In this document: positions 6,849 through 7,961 of the stretch, one piece after another
Layout of the letters: each line of letters begins with the position of its first letter
Position numbering within the stretch: the first letter of the stretch is position 1
DNA from: Globobulimina sp.
Lineage: Eukaryota > Foraminifera > Rotaliida
Assembly: GCA_003354225.1 (NCBI GenBank)
Contig: PIVH01000105.1
Span: 1-7,961 of the forward strand
DNA length: 7,961 nucleotides
Direction: 5' to 3'
Translations under genes and position numbers: made by a program
The notes under the pieces: generated by a model
Told to the model about the DNA's origin: nothing
Databases searched by the model: none
What the model saw: only the letters and a program-made list of their open reading frames with translations

Positions 6849-7305
6849 TCAGCAGGGACGCGTCGACAATACGCTGGGCGGTTTTATTGATTGTAAAATG
6901 TAATTCGAGGCACTTGATATTACATGCCTTCCTGCTCCTCCTGTTGTTTTGTAGACCTTGCCGTACCTTTGGCTGATGGAATAGTGCTTAACGAACTGAA
7001 AATAGAATTGCTTTAATCAAATTCATGGCAAAAATAAAAATAAACTTAACCTCCATATATGTTACCATTTATATATATGTCCTAAAGGGACAATAAAAGC
7101 CAAAGAATTGATAAGTTGGTAGCTTATTGATACTAAATATTACCGAGTGATGATTTCTCTTCATTGACGTTGATCCAAATGCTCTTGGTTGTTTTGTGTC
7201 ATTACTTACCCTAAGCTGACCACTTATTAAGCTTTTTAAACCATGCAAAGATTGGACAGCACAACATGCTACAAAAAATGCAACAAAACATAAAAACCCA
7301 TTTAT
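6849..7305 (-). other. Possible two-exon small secreted-protein gene lacking an ATG
   Basis: Inferred model. The first exon (7305-7210) gives 32 codons that look like a secretory signal: GFLCFVAFFVACCAVQS, with a small residue at -1. It ends at a consensus donor, AGG|GTAAGT. A 214-base intron ends in CTATTTTCAG (6996-6997). The second exon (6995-6849) keeps the frame for 48 codons to TGA, and 12 of its first 15 codons end in G or C. A TATA box lies about 100 bases upstream and AATAAA lies at 6841-6836, 7 bases past the stop. Against the model: the first codon after in-frame stops is ATA, not ATG, T-rich DNA gives hydrophobic frames by chance, and a second frame in exon 2 is also open for 24 codons. 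It may be a broken gene or coincidence. I recognise no family. Confidence 0.2.
7068..7075 (-). promoter_or_regulatory. TATA-like sequence (weak)
   Basis: TATATAAA on the minus strand inside an alternating TA run (7068-7078). It could be a promoter for a downstream minus-strand transcript, but simple TA repeats match by chance. Confidence 0.15.
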
Positions 7306-7315
7306 CTATTACTTG

Positions 7316-7321
7316 TTTATT
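7316..7321 (-). promoter_or_regulatory. Poly(A) signal AATAAA for the right-hand gene
   Basis: The plus strand reads TTTATT at this position, giving AATAAA on the minus strand about 168 bases after the TGA stop at 7489-7491. It is the only exact AATAAA in the first 200 bases after that stop. Confidence 0.4.
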
Positions 7322-7401
7322 TGATACTCTGCAAACTGGAATTGCTAATAACAGTTCCCTTCCCCCCTTCGAAAAATAGGGTACGGATTAGCTTTAGGAG
7401 C

Positions 7402-7409
7402 TTTATATA
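7402..7409 (-). promoter_or_regulatory. TATA box, minus strand
   Basis: The minus strand reads GTATATAAAGC, close to the consensus TATA box, so transcription would start near 7370-7380 heading left. The next transcribed item would be either the small two-exon candidate or a spliced leader of the Gag-Pro gene. It sits inside the likely 3' UTR of the right-hand gene. Confidence 0.3.
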
Positions 7410-7488
7410 CTGTACAATACAATACTATAATACTAAAAAAAAATTAAAATATTACAAAATTCCTAATTCTAATAGTAATAGTAACTGA

Positions 7489-7938
7489 TCACTGGGTCTT
7501 CTTCTTTTTAGCCCAATTGATGGCTCGATAACGATACCATTCTACGAGAAAACTTTGGTATACACCACGATTACCTGTTTTCTGATCGGTGTACCGTTTG
7601 ACTTCTTCATTTTGTTCGATCAACATAGCATTGAGTTGTCTTTTTGTCATTGGAAGTAATGATGTAAACCAATACTTACCACATCGTTTGCGATCGGCTT
7701 CACCTGATTCGCTTTTAAGGTAGATTTCCATATACTTGGGGAGTTTCAATTTTGCAATTTGTTCCATCGTAAATGACTGCCAATTGAATTCCAAAGCATG
7801 CTTACCTGAAGCCATTGCTTCTTCAAATGATTTTGGTGTTGTCACATTTGGTATAACTAAATCATATGTTTCCAGCCATTGAGTGGGGTCATATGCCAAA
7901 TTTGGTACTTCAACTGGTTCGTCTTCATCGATTTCCAT
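7489..7938 (-). CDS. Unrecognised acidic-to-basic protein, possibly incomplete at the 5' end
   Basis: About 149 residues from the ATG at 7938, which has G at both -3 and +4. The same frame stays open to the window edge (7961) without an earlier ATG, so the N-terminus may lie outside. The protein starts acidic (MEIDEDEP), has a mostly helical middle with a run rich in Lys and Glu, and ends very basic and aromatic (FLVEWYRYRAINWAKKKK) before TGA. There is no signal peptide, membrane segment or zinc motif. Single Cys in the RKRCGK segment. Two consensus splice-donor sequences occur within it (7802-7807 and 7674-7680), both at Gly-Lys codons. I recognise no family. The charge pattern would suit a nucleic-acid-binding or virion-type protein, but that is speculation. 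It is on the same strand as the Gag-Pro gene, 1.27 kb upstream. Confidence 0.6.
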   Translation of the reverse strand: MEIDEDEPVEVPNLAYDPTQWLETYDLVIPNVTTPKSFEEAMASGKHALEFNWQSFTMEQIAKLKLPKYMEIYLKSESGEADRKRCGKYWFTSLLPMTKRQLNAMLIEQNEEVKRYTDQKTGNRGVYQSFLVEWYRYRAINWAKKKKTQ

Positions 7939-7961
7939 GTCCACACTTTTGTTTGTTTCTA

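Larger units (their letters stand above)
6325..7488. other. Intergenic region between the two minus-strand genes
   Basis: About 1.16 kb with no ORF of 60 codons apart from an 86-codon overlap at its left end. It holds a TATA box (7402-7409), a second TATA-like run (7068-7075), a poly(A) signal (7316-7321), a small inverted repeat (6679-6698) and a possible two-exon small gene. It should also contain the promoter and leader of the Gag-Pro gene. I saw no tRNA gene, no LTR pair and no primer-binding site. Confidence 0.6.

Noticed and set aside
7071-7078. TA dinucleotide run as a microsatellite
   Set aside because: Only four repeat units, which is ordinary for AT-rich intergenic DNA.
6335-7170. 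Four TGACG bZIP-like half-sites (6335, 6721, 6737, 7165) as an enhancer cluster
   Set aside because: About two are expected by chance in 1.2 kb and they are spread out. There is no full TGACGTCA palindrome.
6300-7488. 5' LTR, primer-binding site or tRNA gene upstream of the Gag-Pro gene
   Set aside because: TATA (7402-7409) followed by AATAAA (7316-7321) recalls U3-R order, but no matching copy is found downstream and no tRNA-complementary site or tRNA T-arm pattern is visible.
7210-7679. Splicing from the donor at 7679 in the right-hand gene to the acceptor at 7269, then on to 6995
   Set aside because: The reading phase does fit, but it would remove the 63-residue C-terminus of the right-hand gene, which looks genuinely coding and ends in a normal stop.
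1-7961. CRISPR array or bacterial mobile element
   Set aside because: No regularly spaced repeats, and the gene content and signals are eukaryotic.

Overview
The window looks like nuclear DNA of a eukaryote, most likely an invertebrate animal. Genes are widely spaced in AT-rich flanks, AATAAA-type poly(A) signals and GTAAGT/TTTTCAG-type splice signals occur between them, and there are no bacterial ribosome-binding sites or operons. Both convincing genes lie on the minus strand. I cannot name the species. Residue numbers below count from the first ATG of each gene.

Three quarters of the window is one uninterrupted minus-strand reading frame (310-6219, 1969 codons) related to the Gag-protease part of Ty3/gypsy (Metaviridae) LTR retrotransposons. 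In order it has a Ser-rich N-terminus, a long coiled coil (182-301), a Pro/Gln-rich linker, a gypsy-type capsid region (about 550-720), a possible winged-helix segment (about 795-860), a CCHC zinc knuckle (923-936) and a retropepsin with an intact DTGS site (1259-1262). Where reverse transcriptase, RNase H and integrase would be expected there is instead about 620 residues of unfamiliar sequence. That part contains a second, near-identical zinc knuckle (1689-1702), a duplicated 44-residue module built on an AWPxVP core, a four-cysteine cluster between the two modules, and an RG-rich basic tail. I see no LTR, primer-binding site or pol remnant. The frame is therefore either a domesticated Gag-Pro gene or a non-autonomous element that relies on another element's polymerase.

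3' of this gene (1-309), an AT-rich tail with a poly(A) signal at 166-171 runs into a block of different base composition at 1-112. The gene's TAG stop is followed in frame by 44 open, strongly hydrophobic codons.

The 1.2 kb between the genes (about 6325-7488) has no long ORF. It holds a good TATA box (7402-7409), a poly(A) signal suited to the upstream gene (7316-7321), and a weak but coherent two-exon model for a small secreted protein (7305-7210 joined to 6995-6849) that lacks an ATG. At the right edge, 7489-7938 encodes about 149 residues of an unrecognised acidic-to-basic protein whose frame stays open to the window edge.

The most unusual item is the Gag-Pro fusion with its repeated C-terminal modules. 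No functional link between it and the right-hand gene can be shown from the sequence.
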